Shown: positions 16,078-24,045 of the stretch, piece by piece
Numbering within the stretch: the stretch's first letter is position 1
How the letters are laid out: each line of letters opens with the position of its first letter
Assembly (NCBI GenBank): GCA_001804885.1
Contig: MHBM01000289.1
Location: 2,860-36,395, forward strand
DNA length: 33,536 bases
Reading direction: 5' to 3'
Source: Lentisphaerae bacterium RIFOXYA12_FULL_48_11
GTDB lineage: Bacteria > Verrucomicrobiota > Kiritimatiellia > UBA8416 > YA12-FULL-48-11
The notes under the pieces: model-generated
Database searches by the model: none
Told to the model about the DNA's origin: nothing
What the model saw: the letters and a program-made list of their open reading frames with translations, nothing else
Made by a program: the position numbers and the translations under genes

Positions 16078-17463
16078 TCATACCTGAATCCTGCCAGCCT
16101 TCACCGTTTCGATCAACGCTGTTAACCGCGTATTAAGTGCAGGAAGCATTGCATCAGCAAGCGGCGGCACCTCTATTTCAACCACAGGAAGTCCAAGCTG
16201 CTCTCTGACAGTATCAGCTATTATTGGCCCCTCCGTGGCACAATGACTCGCCCCTGGTATACGGGATATAACAACAGCCTCCGCACCGAAATATTTAATA
16301 TCATTGCATATCCTTTGAGACCTGTCTCCAGCAGATCCGACCATCGGATCTGCCAGGGCCATCATGGCCAGAGCCTTCATCGGCTCAACATCCTCAGGTA
16401 TCGCATCAAAAGCATGACAGAAAAGATAATCAGTCCCGCAAATCCGTCCACCACATTCTTCAAGTAAATTCATTACCCTCAGATCAGCAACAGGATTTAC
16501 CCAAAAAACTCGCACAGCATCGCTGCCAAACAAACCTCTACCCAGCAAAATCCGCCTCCGCACTTCTGCCAGCAGTCCGGAAAGAACAATTACACTTTCT
16601 TTTCTGTCAGAGCAGAAATGAATTACCAGCATCTCTGCCACCAGCATTTCCAGCGCCGGTAAAGGGCAGACATCTGCAGTAAAGACCATACGCCTCAACT
16701 CTCTCAGAATCGCCCTTACTTCGTTGGCGGCCCTGATTCCATCAGTCAGTTTATCATTGGTGATAGCAACCCCTGCGAGTGACTCAATAGCCTTCTTAAC
16801 CCGTAAAAGCTCATTTTCAACAAATAGCACCTGATCAGCAGTACACTGAAAGCCACCAGGAAGTTGTACAGGGACATCTCCTGACTCGGGTTTTCGCCTA
16901 TGGAGGATTTCCCACCAGAGAATTGGGTAACCAATGCCATTCAAACGCTGGGCAATCGCAGAGAAATCATCACATGTTGCGCCGACACTGCATACCAGAA
17001 GATCAGGATTAGGGAAATGAGCTTTAGATACAAAAGCACCAAGCATGGCACGGACAGGACAGAACGATTCATCCAGGCCCAATGAATCAGCAACGGCAAG
17101 AACCCCGGAGCTTAATTCCATAACACACGGGGCCCACCACGTCCCGTCCGGATAAAAAGCAGTTACATCCGGCAACGAATACGCCATTACTGGTATGGTG
17201 CCCAGATCTTTCATAGTCCCAATAATCTTTCGCCCAACCAGGCGGTCCGCATAGAGACGATCCTCTTCAGTCAAAAGAAAATTCCACAAATTCAGCGCAG
17301 CTTGAGAATTGTCGAATTTCAGTTTCGCGAGTCGAAAATCGCCATCAAGTAAATGTCTTTCAAGTGGTCCGCCATAAGAAGGTTCAGGAAGACCCGATTG
17401 TTTCAGCTCACCAAAACGACGCCCCCATTCGACAAGAGTAATCTGTGCTGGATCCAAATTCAT
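16078..17463 (-). CDS. 2-hydroxyacyl-CoA dehydratase family subunit (HgdA-like), substrate unknown
   Basis: The 461 residues resemble one subunit of 2-hydroxyglutaryl-CoA dehydratase/benzoyl-CoA reductase. Supporting segments are VMAYSLPDVTAFYPDGTWWA, the cysteine-bearing blocks FCPVRAMLGAF and VCSVGATCDDFSAIAQRL, and the C-terminal SRIPGASHCATEGP followed by a QLGLPVVEIEVPP strand. It is longer and more divergent than typical subunits. Its ATG overlaps the TGA of the preceding gene (ATGA), so the two are probably translated together as partners. The acyl-CoA substrate, if any, cannot be deduced. No CoA-transferase or CoA ligase gene is nearby. Confidence 0.75.
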   Translation of the reverse strand: MNLDPAQITLVEWGRRFGELKQSGLPEPSYGGPLERHLLDGDFRLAKLKFDNSQAALNLWNFLLTEEDRLYADRLVGRKIIGTMKDLGTIPVMAYSLPDVTAFYPDGTWWAPCVMELSSGVLAVADSLGLDESFCPVRAMLGAFVSKAHFPNPDLLVCSVGATCDDFSAIAQRLNGIGYPILWWEILHRRKPESGDVPVQLPGGFQCTADQVLFVENELLRVKKAIESLAGVAITNDKLTDGIRAANEVRAILRELRRMVFTADVCPLPALEMLVAEMLVIHFCSDRKESVIVLSGLLAEVRRRILLGRGLFGSDAVRVFWVNPVADLRVMNLLEECGGRICGTDYLFCHAFDAIPEDVEPMKALAMMALADPMVGSAGDRSQRICNDIKYFGAEAVVISRIPGASHCATEGPIIADTVREQLGLPVVEIEVPPLADAMLPALNTRLTALIETVKAGRIQV

Positions 17464-18440
17464 GAAAGTGCCTCGATAAATGCCTGTATTCTGCAGGAGT
17501 TACGGACTATCAAAGACTCACCATCAATTTCGATATCCAGTAACGGGACCTTCAACCATTCCTTGAGTCTGCAAACCTCGGCATGCCATTTATCACACCA
17601 GGTATGACGTATAAGGATCACCCCAAGAATTTTGAGGGAATCGAGCTCACGCATCAACCATCTATATAATTCGCTGTTCGGTCTGCGAAAGACGCCAGGT
17701 ATGTACCCGAAATAGCATTCAGCTAATTCCTCAATTGGATCGTCATGAATTGAATGCCGGAAATTGAAGCGCGCAGGCATTGTGCGTTCTCCCGATTCAG
17801 TTCCATCAAGAACGATGTCACCACCATATTCCCTAACCATCTCGACTAACTGAAAATCCATCATCGTCATTGGCCCACCAATTAAAGCCAGAGGAATACC
17901 TTTCCCCGTAAACGGAACATTAACACCTGTATCAGCTATTCTCCCCGACTTGTTGAATTTTGCAATGGCCAAGGAATACTCAATTGCCGGTAAAACACCC
18001 TTCAAACTGCGCAATTTTCCCCTCTTCCTGTCATAAGACTCCATTATCCTCCACATAGCATCAACTTCTGGAGGCTGGCCACCCATTCGCTCGAGAAAGT
18101 GTCCTAGTCGCCTGATCTCAGAAACGTACAATCTCAAGGCCTCCGCTGTCTGCCACGTGGAAGGAACATTCAACATGAAAGATGGTATGTCAGTCCGCTG
18201 GTCCAGATAGTCTTTTGCCCGCCTCATCTGGTCACAGACCGTGGTCAGTATAATTGCATCTACTTCACTTGAAGCACAGGCGGAATTAATAAAACCACGC
18301 ATGTAAGGACATACTCCAGCCGTCACACCTACAGGCCCCGAAAAACTTCCAGAAGATGGTAGTATACGGCTTGGAGTAAGACCATAAGCGGCAATTATTT
18401 CAGCAGGAACATAGGGGCAACTGTATGCAATCAAACCCAT
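17460..18440 (-). CDS. 2-hydroxyacyl-CoA dehydratase family subunit (HgdB-like)
   Basis: The 326 residues from ATG 18440 open MGLIAYSCPYVPAEIIAAYG, the family's N-terminal motif with the first cluster cysteine (Cys8). Further cysteines in AGVCPYMRG (Cys44) and LTTVCDQMRR (Cys69) match the usual 4Fe-4S ligand pattern. The C-terminal block IRHTWCDKWHAEVCRLKEWL precedes the VPLLDIEIDGE strand. AGGTAA eight nt upstream supports this start; a TTG at 18476 would overlap the upstream gene by 32 nt without a ribosome site. It lies 4 nt after the double-cubane gene and overlaps the next gene by 4 nt. Catalytic substrate unknown. Confidence 0.8.
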   Translation of the reverse strand: MGLIAYSCPYVPAEIIAAYGLTPSRILPSSGSFSGPVGVTAGVCPYMRGFINSACASSEVDAIILTTVCDQMRRAKDYLDQRTDIPSFMLNVPSTWQTAEALRLYVSEIRRLGHFLERMGGQPPEVDAMWRIMESYDRKRGKLRSLKGVLPAIEYSLAIAKFNKSGRIADTGVNVPFTGKGIPLALIGGPMTMMDFQLVEMVREYGGDIVLDGTESGERTMPARFNFRHSIHDDPIEELAECYFGYIPGVFRRPNSELYRWLMRELDSLKILGVILIRHTWCDKWHAEVCRLKEWLKVPLLDIEIDGESLIVRNSCRIQAFIEALS

Positions 18441-18444
18441 CCGG

Positions 18445-19692
18445 TTACCTGTTTCGCCTGCCCTGTATTGTCTCAAACAGCGCCTGGACTCTCATGGCAA
18501 TGCGAGCCGAATCCGAAGGCGAGTAATCTGTCCCAATCCTCAGGTATGGCAGTTTCATTTCATTTTCCACCATCTGCCTGACATGGAATGACTCAACTTC
18601 ATATGTAATACAAGCCTGCCAAATTAGTTCGATCACACAACCCGCTTTGTATTCCACAGCCAGATCCCTGAGCAAGTCCAGCCTTTTCCGGTTCTCGGTC
18701 ATAACCGAACAAGGTAGATGGAAATACTTTTCTGCCAGCGCACGCAGGGGATCTTCGGCCTCTGAATCAACATCCTCAATCAATGGCTTGATTCCGGTAC
18801 AATTCTCCTGGCAAACAACAATTCCACCGTTATCTTCTATGATATCCATCACCCGCTCAGCATTATGTGGTAACGGTACTCCGGTCAACATAACCCGGAC
18901 ACGTTTACCAGTCGCAGGGGTTATCTGCCGGCCCGGAAGGTTCTTTACGGCCTTCTCATACTGTTCAAAATCTGCAGGTATACATGAAATCAGGCTTTTC
19001 AAATCAAGTAGTTCTCGGCCTGTCATTGGAGGTGAATCAGCCTTCATTAAGGCTGCCAGGTCACGCCTTAATTTCCGTTCCCTGTTCATTTCCCTGCATG
19101 CTTCGCGAAGAGCCTCATCAGTGATCTGAACCTGGAACCGTCGAGACAATTCTTTTCTCAGCATTTGCAGTTCATAAACCCAATGCTCAAACGCCTCAGG
19201 GTCATCAGGCTTTTGAGGAAGCTCCAAGACATGCATTGGATGCCTCTTTGCGAGGAGTTCATACATTTTCTTTTTGCCGTCACAGGTGGTTTCCGCCACA
19301 AGCAAATCTGCCATCTCCAGGAACGGATTGGCCTTTTCCATGCTGTAACCGTATGTTGATTTTATAAGCGGACACAAATTTGCAGGAAGATCGTGTTCCG
19401 CGGCAGGAATCATTTCGCCTGATCCGCCACATAGAGAAACAGGAATGGCACCTGCCGCCATGATCAGCTCGCGCGGAGTATATTCACACATTATACCGAC
19501 AATTTTTCTGCCTTTTTTCTTCTCGGTACATGCGTATTCGTAGCAGTGGTCAACCATATCACTGAACCACGAGATCACATCGCCGCCTACACCCCCTGAA
19601 ACAACAGCCCCCTCATTATGGCAGGAGACCTCTGGCGGATTGCATGGATCACAATTCTCGGCATTAGTTTTATCAGAACAACAAGCAGGCAT
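18445..19692 (-). CDS. Double-cubane-cluster-type protein, 2-hydroxyacyl-CoA dehydratase superfamily (YjiM-like)
   Basis: The 415 residues match the E. coli YjiM / double-cubane cluster protein branch: GIMCEYTPRELIMAAGAIPV (66-85), DLPANLCPLIKSTYGY (101-116), AETTCDGKKKMYE (133-145), ENCTG (296-300) and IWQACITYEVES (357-368). Conserved cysteines at 69, 88, 107, 137, 294, 298, 328 and 361 provide enough ligands for an 8Fe-9S double cubane. Such proteins, fed by an archerase, reduce small molecules such as acetylene in vitro; physiological substrates are unknown. An extra Cys-rich N-terminus precedes the domain (MPACC..NCDPC). ATG 19692 has GGGGGAG upstream and follows the methyltransferase stop by 8 nt; earlier starts would lie inside that gene. 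Confidence 0.85.
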   Translation of the reverse strand: MPACCSDKTNAENCDPCNPPEVSCHNEGAVVSGGVGGDVISWFSDMVDHCYEYACTEKKKGRKIVGIMCEYTPRELIMAAGAIPVSLCGGSGEMIPAAEHDLPANLCPLIKSTYGYSMEKANPFLEMADLLVAETTCDGKKKMYELLAKRHPMHVLELPQKPDDPEAFEHWVYELQMLRKELSRRFQVQITDEALREACREMNRERKLRRDLAALMKADSPPMTGRELLDLKSLISCIPADFEQYEKAVKNLPGRQITPATGKRVRVMLTGVPLPHNAERVMDIIEDNGGIVVCQENCTGIKPLIEDVDSEAEDPLRALAEKYFHLPCSVMTENRKRLDLLRDLAVEYKAGCVIELIWQACITYEVESFHVRQMVENEMKLPYLRIGTDYSPSDSARIAMRVQALFETIQGRRNR

Positions 19693-19700
19693 TTCTCCCC

Positions 19701-20504
19701 CTATTCTTTCACGGCCACAAAGCGACCCTGTGCAATCTTTCCGGCATGAGCCAACCCCTGCATAAAAACCATCTCTCCGGCCAACATGCCCATAGTATCC
19801 ATGCTGAACCCTATTTTTCGCAATGCATCGTACGTCAACTGCATGTTCAGCATGTTCAAGTACAGGTCCACGTAAGGCGCAAACTGCTTCGTATCCTCGG
19901 CAACCACAACCCTGCACTTATTTGCCTTCAGAAGGCTGTTGTATCCACTTATGTCCTGGATGTTTGGAAATTTCATGAATTTCATAAAACGGTCAGCTTC
20001 CTGTGAATCCAGTCCGGCTGCCCCTTCCACCCAGTCTGTAAATGCAATTATCCCTGTTGGCTTTACAATCCTGGCAGCCTCGGCAATCAGCTTCACTTTA
20101 TCCTCGACATAACACCAGGCATCTTCGCCCCAGACAAAATCAGCAGATGACGACGGAAGGCCACTACTGCAGACATCTGCCAGAGTAAACTCGATGTTAT
20201 CAGAGAGGCCTTCATCCTTACAACGCTGTCTGCCAAGCTCAACAACAGTTGTTGTCGCGTCAACGCCACGCATGTAGGCAACGCCCCTGAATCGAGTCAG
20301 GAAGCGCATTCCTGCACCATTGCAGCAACAAAAATCTACACCTTTCATTCCTTTACCTATCCCAGCCCGCTCTGCTAACGACATGGAAGACTTGAATCCA
20401 CCGATATGGATCTGCTCGCCCATGATAAGCTCCCAGAGTTCCCCTTCTTCGCCACTATACACGCCCTGGACATCCTTTAAACCAATACCCGTAATAGACT
20501 TCAT
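19701..20504 (-). CDS. Class I SAM-dependent methyltransferase
   Basis: The 267-residue enzyme has a Rossmann-type methyltransferase fold. Motif I reads VDFCCCNGAG (56-65) in place of the common VDLGCGxG. An acidic end of strand 2 (GVDAT), the IEFTLADV block and SADFVWGEDAWCYV follow, as in Methyltransf_11 and glycine/sarcosine-type N-methyltransferases. It is the first gene of the leftward operon with the double-cubane protein (8 nt apart), so its product or substrate may belong to the same pathway. The ribosome site before ATG 20504 is weak. Substrate is unknown. Confidence 0.82.
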   Translation of the reverse strand: MKSITGIGLKDVQGVYSGEEGELWELIMGEQIHIGGFKSSMSLAERAGIGKGMKGVDFCCCNGAGMRFLTRFRGVAYMRGVDATTTVVELGRQRCKDEGLSDNIEFTLADVCSSGLPSSSADFVWGEDAWCYVEDKVKLIAEAARIVKPTGIIAFTDWVEGAAGLDSQEADRFMKFMKFPNIQDISGYNSLLKANKCRVVVAEDTKQFAPYVDLYLNMLNMQLTYDALRKIGFSMDTMGMLAGEMVFMQGLAHAGKIAQGRFVAVKE

Positions 20505-20880
20505 TTATATAGCCCAACTTTCAAATTAACCGTTGGATATACCGTAGAATCAAAGCAGTAATATGCTTGCTGTAGATCGCGACCAGTCTGTCACAACCAC
20601 TCAGGCAGGCAACGGTAATACAACGGGAACATTCGGTTCGTATTTATGATAAGAGCGACAACGCACACGGCGTGCCATTGCATATCTCCGCCTCACTTGC
20701 ATCTATAAAGGCAGGAACCCATTGTATCACCCCCTTTTGATGGATAATTACTGGACTATATAGTGCCGGCCCGCTCCCATAGTCAAAGACATTATGAATT
20801 TCGACTCAAACGTTTGCATTCATCCGTTGACATACAAATACTAATTAATGTATTCTTTTACAAATTCCGGAGGGCAAGTT
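20505..20880. other. Divergent intergenic region, 376 nt
   Basis: This separates the methyltransferase operon from the UGA-containing gene. The right end has a good promoter (20827-20854) and a GGAGGG ribosome site. I found no convincing promoter for the leftward operon, no RNA gene and no ORF with coding character. Confidence 0.5.
20827..20854 (+). promoter_or_regulatory. Probable promoter of the selenoprotein gene
   Basis: TTGACA (20827-20832, perfect consensus) is followed after 16 nt by TGTATT (20849-20854, 4/6). The predicted start of transcription is about 20 nt before the ATG at 20881, with GGAGGG in between. Confidence 0.5.
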
Positions 20881-21429
20881 ATGAAGATTATGGCTCTTGT
20901 GGTGTCTGTAATGCTCCTGTTCTCTCTCAACTCTTTTGCCCAAAATGAATCTTCAGGCAATGGTACAAGCAAAGCTCCTACAGTCACCAAAGCTGGGATG
21001 CTTTCAGACAAAGAGATAGAGGAACTTCAATCTGAATACACGGACGAAAAGACCGGCCAGAAAATTGTTTTCTACGCGACCTTTGGAACCGCCAAACCCA
21101 AGACCGCATTTGAAAAGAAGAAATACGAAAAATCCGGGAAAATACCTGTAAGGATTACCTGCTCTCTCGAGGATGTTAAACAAGTCAATGGTAGAACCGT
21201 AGGCAAACTCTTAAGGGGTACTGCCAAGATATGCATAATGGACTCCGATGGAAAGGTGGTGGACACACAGTCGGCTTCGCTCGACAAAATGTGTCCGTCT
21301 TGAGGAGGCACTGGCGGCTACTTCGGTGAAGTAGCAAAAGAAGGAACTTATACGGCTATTGTCTGGGTCAAGTACGGCAACAAGGGTAACTTCGGAAAGA
21401 AGTTGACAGCCGACATGAAAAAGCCCTGA
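20881..21429 (+). CDS. Predicted secreted selenoprotein with Cys-Pro-Ser-Sec motif (in-frame UGA at 21301-21303)
   Basis: Reading UGA as selenocysteine gives 182 residues. A signal peptide (1-20, MKIMALVVSVMLLFSLNSFA) precedes a polar linker. A probable beta-rich domain (about 60-182) follows, with Cys94, Cys118, Cys138 and Sec141 in MCPSUGGTGGYFG. The 41 residues after the UGA (for example GTYTAIVWVKYGNKGNFGKK) are strand-like and close the domain, ending at TGA 21427-21429. Stopping at UGA would truncate the domain right at a CxxU redox motif. A SECIS-like hairpin lies just downstream, and selA, selB, selC and selD are in the window. ATG 20881 is chosen over the upstream in-frame ATG 20848 because GGAGGG precedes it and the signal peptide begins there. 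I do not recognise the family. The fold may be a beta-sandwich rather than thioredoxin. A redox role toward periplasmic thiols or the adjacent membrane ferredoxin is inference. Confidence 0.85.
21301..21335 (+). promoter_or_regulatory. UGA codon plus bacterial SECIS-like hairpin
   Basis: After the UGA (21301-21303) come 13 nt, then the perfect hairpin GCTACTTC-GGT-GAAGTAGC (21317-21335). The apical loop starts 21 nt after the UGA and contains GGU, as does the E. coli fdhF SECIS loop. Position, loop content and stem length fit known bacterial SECIS rules. The same bases encode GYFGEVA. Confidence 0.82.
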
Positions 21430-21458
21430 CACAGACTTCAGAACAATAGCATTCATCA

Positions 21459-22286
21459 ATGTCACTAGGCCTGAAATTCAAACAGCGGCTCGTTCAGACT
21501 ATTTCCTTGGTCGTCCTGAATTCCAATTTGCGCGGCGCAGAAACCTATGGATTTTGCCTTCCAGTGATGCACTGCAATGCATGTCCACTGTCTTGGACTC
21601 TCTGCCCCATCTACAAGCTTTCCGAACTGGTCCAATTCCATGAACCTCTTATCAGTATGGAATGGATAATAATTGCTGCCATATTTACCATCTGCGCACT
21701 TGTTGGCCGGTTATTCTGTGGATGGATATGCCCTGCCGGCTTTGTCCAAGACTTGCTGTACAAGATACCATCCCCGAAGTTCAACTTGCCTCGATGGACG
21801 CAGTGGATGAAATACGGATTTCTTTTCATAACCGTTCTGGCCGTAGCATATTTTGCAGGTAAAGAAGTCCCTGGATTTTTCTGTGGTTATTGCCCGACAG
21901 CAACAATCGAGTCGGTGATACCAGCCATGCTGTTCTCTCCTGAATATAATATCGGCCCAGCCGGATACTGGCGCTTTCTAGTGTTGGTGCTGATTATTAT
22001 CCTGGCCGTGGGCAACAACAGAAACTTTTGCAAAATTATATGCCCGATAGGAGCGATGGTTGCCATAACAAACAAGTTTTCCCTGTTTTCCATGAAACTC
22101 AGCGCCGATAAATGCATTCACTGCCATAAGTGCGACAAATCATGCCCGATGAATGTGCCGGTTGAGAATTGCGCGACAACAGGCAAAAAGGTTAGCCGCG
22201 ACCTTGAATGTATAGAATGCCTTTCATGTGAAGGTGTATGTCCTACCACTGCCATAACCAACAATAGCCACATCGTGCACAAGTGA
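21459..22286 (+). CDS. NapH-like polytopic membrane 4Fe-4S ferredoxin
   Basis: This is a likely membrane electron-transfer protein. The 275 residues contain a cysteine-rich N-terminal segment FCLPVMHCNACPLSWTLCP (Cys33, 39, 42, 49) and about four membrane helices (near 68-85, 118-133, 173-186 and a short one near 197). Cys-Pro motifs occur at GWICPAG (Cys91), FCGYCP (142-146) and IICPIG (Cys195). Two C-terminal ferredoxin motifs are CIHCHKCDKSCP (219-230) and CIECLSCEGVCP (251-262). This resembles NapH/NosR/CcoG-type proteins. It follows the selenoprotein by 29 nt on the same strand, so it is probably cotranscribed. No Shine-Dalgarno is visible before the ATG, and an in-frame TAG lies four codons upstream. 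Confidence 0.86.
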   Translation: MSLGLKFKQRLVQTISLVVLNSNLRGAETYGFCLPVMHCNACPLSWTLCPIYKLSELVQFHEPLISMEWIIIAAIFTICALVGRLFCGWICPAGFVQDLLYKIPSPKFNLPRWTQWMKYGFLFITVLAVAYFAGKEVPGFFCGYCPTATIESVIPAMLFSPEYNIGPAGYWRFLVLVLIIILAVGNNRNFCKIICPIGAMVAITNKFSLFSMKLSADKCIHCHKCDKSCPMNVPVENCATTGKKVSRDLECIECLSCEGVCPTTAITNNSHIVHK

Positions 22287-22290
22287 AGCT

Positions 22291-22333
22291 CCCCGCGACA
22301 AGCCGAGGGGCATCCCGCCAAGAAAGGCGGGAT
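22291..22333. repeat. Two G+C-rich hairpins between convergent genes
   Basis: A CCCC...GGGG hairpin (22291-22310) is followed by ATCCCGCC-aagaaa-GGCGGGAT (22312-22333, 8-bp perfect stem). Neither strand has a T-run after the stem, so this is not a classical terminator. It may be an extragenic palindrome that still blocks read-through between the ferredoxin and MATE genes. Confidence 0.45.
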
Positions 22334-22382
22334 CAACAGGATTACAGCGTACTCATATTTCCATCTGCAATAAGGTCAAGGA

Positions 22383-23768
22383 TCACGCCTCAACTTCAGC
22401 CATGACGGGCGAACCTGTCATAGCAGAAAGACTGTTGCGGACTTTCACGAACCACCAGGTAATAAGCAGGCCATGTACGGCGTTGGCGATTGCTATAGCC
22501 CACCACACACCCTGTGGTCCCATATCACAGAAACGAGACAGAATGAAAGCCACAGGAACTTGAACACCCCAGAGCGATATGATTGTAAGAATCATTGTCG
22601 CCATGGTTCTGCCGGCACCGCTCAAGGCCCTTCCAAGAACGATAGCAAGAGCGGTAAAGATATAGAAAGGAGAGACAGTCAACAGGTAGTGGCTCCCCAT
22701 ACGGACCACATCAGGGTTCTTATCGAATAATTTTATCAAAGCAGGTGCAAACATTACGAAAATAACAGTCAGAACAAGCATAATCACAGCATCAATCATG
22801 GTAGCCACCCAGGCAGCCTTTCTGGCTCTGGCTGGTCTGCCAGCACCCAGATTCTGCCCCATCATGGTGGCCGCAGAGTTGCCAAGGGCAAATGCAGGCA
22901 AAAGAGATATCTGGTGGATACGCAATCCAATACTATACGCCGCTATTGCAGCCGTCCCGAAAAAAGCCACAATCTTGATAAGCACAATCTGCATGAGAGT
23001 CCGTGCAAATAACTGGCCACTGGCAGGAATCCCTATTCTAAGAATATCAAATGCCATCCCGTAACGCAAACGCCACTGGCTAATACCAACCTTGATCGGA
23101 CCGACACCTCGCGAAAGAAGAATCACCACAAGTCCTGATGCAACAACATTTGATATTACTGTTGCCAGCGCAGCACCGCGAACCTCCAATCGCGGCAACC
23201 CTAACAATCCGAATATCAGGATAGGATCAAGAATAATGTTCAGGATATTTGCAATAAGCAGGGCCATCATCGGAATGACAGTATTTCCAGCTCCCTGCAG
23301 AACGCTGTTACCCATGATAAGAACAAAGATGGTAAAACTGCCCACGAAATAAACCCTAAGGTAATCGCCGCCCAGTTTGGCCATGGCAGGATTGCCGCTA
23401 AGAGCGAGACAAAGACTGTCTGCGAAAAGCCAACCGACAAGGCCTACCAACAACCCCATTATCAACCCTAATACGAGAGACTGGCCGGCAACACACGAGG
23501 CTTCTTCACGTTTACCAGCACCAATAAATTGAGAAACAAGAGCAACAGTACCCGCAGAAATACCCATGGCGACTGGAAACAACAACATGAGAATAGTAAC
23601 TGCAATACCAAGCGCAGCGACAGCCTGCGAACCAAGCCGCCCCACCCAGAAAAGATCGATTAGACTCTGTACATTTTGAAGGATTGCACTGACAAACATA
23701 GGCGCAGCAAGGCTGAAAACACCTTTTATCAGGCTTCCGCTGGTGAGATGATTATTTCCAATATCCAT
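22383..23768 (-). CDS. MATE-family multidrug/toxin efflux transporter
   Basis: The 461-residue inner-membrane antiporter has about twelve hydrophobic segments in two homologous halves. It has the MATE N-terminal pattern (SLAAPMFVSAILQNVQSLID, then FWVGRLGSQAVAALG) and the equivalent AFALGNSAATMMGQNLGAGR in the second half. Such proteins export organic cations or drugs in exchange for Na+ or H+. The substrate is not predictable. No regulator is adjacent apart from a divergent response regulator 277 nt away, and no ribosome site is clear before the ATG. It is convergent with the membrane ferredoxin. Confidence 0.93.
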   Translation of the reverse strand: MDIGNNHLTSGSLIKGVFSLAAPMFVSAILQNVQSLIDLFWVGRLGSQAVAALGIAVTILMLLFPVAMGISAGTVALVSQFIGAGKREEASCVAGQSLVLGLIMGLLVGLVGWLFADSLCLALSGNPAMAKLGGDYLRVYFVGSFTIFVLIMGNSVLQGAGNTVIPMMALLIANILNIILDPILIFGLLGLPRLEVRGAALATVISNVVASGLVVILLSRGVGPIKVGISQWRLRYGMAFDILRIGIPASGQLFARTLMQIVLIKIVAFFGTAAIAAYSIGLRIHQISLLPAFALGNSAATMMGQNLGAGRPARARKAAWVATMIDAVIMLVLTVIFVMFAPALIKLFDKNPDVVRMGSHYLLTVSPFYIFTALAIVLGRALSGAGRTMATMILTIISLWGVQVPVAFILSRFCDMGPQGVWWAIAIANAVHGLLITWWFVKVRNSLSAMTGSPVMAEVEA

Positions 23769-24045
23769 ATTCGTAAGAAAAGTTAAATTAAGTTGCCGGA
23801 TATACTACATCCAATCAAGGTTATTTCAAAAGTATACGCGCAATATCCTGGCTTGCAAATACTGGCTCGAAACAAACAACATCAGGCCATATGGCCGCCC
23901 ATGACCCTCATAACAATTTAACGAATTCTTCACATACTCTATTTAACCCGCGAATCTCAACGCGATTATACACATTAAAGAAGGCTACACACTTTAAATA
24001 CAGCAATGGTATTACATATGCTAAGAAGAAATATGGGTAAATAAA

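Noticed and set aside
16078..16080. UGA at the end of the HgdA-like gene as a second selenocysteine codon
   Set aside because: The frame after it lacks family-like sequence, no hairpin was seen, and the next gene's ribosome site lies within the would-be extension.
18441..18476. TTG start for the HgdB-like gene
   Set aside because: It overlaps the preceding gene, has no ribosome site and adds residues unlike the family; ATG 18440 has AGGTAA upstream.
19693..19917. 75-codon upstream extension of the double-cubane-type gene
   Set aside because: It lies inside the methyltransferase coding sequence in another frame; ATG 19692 has a strong Shine-Dalgarno and follows that gene by 8 nt.
20881..21303. 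Treating the gene as ending at UGA 21301 (140 residues)
   Set aside because: The downstream frame is open and coding-like for 42 codons, a SECIS-like hairpin follows, the UGA is in a CxxU context, and the Sec machinery is encoded in the window.
22312..22333. Hairpin after the membrane ferredoxin gene as a rho-independent terminator
   Set aside because: No T-tract follows on either strand; kept only as a palindrome.
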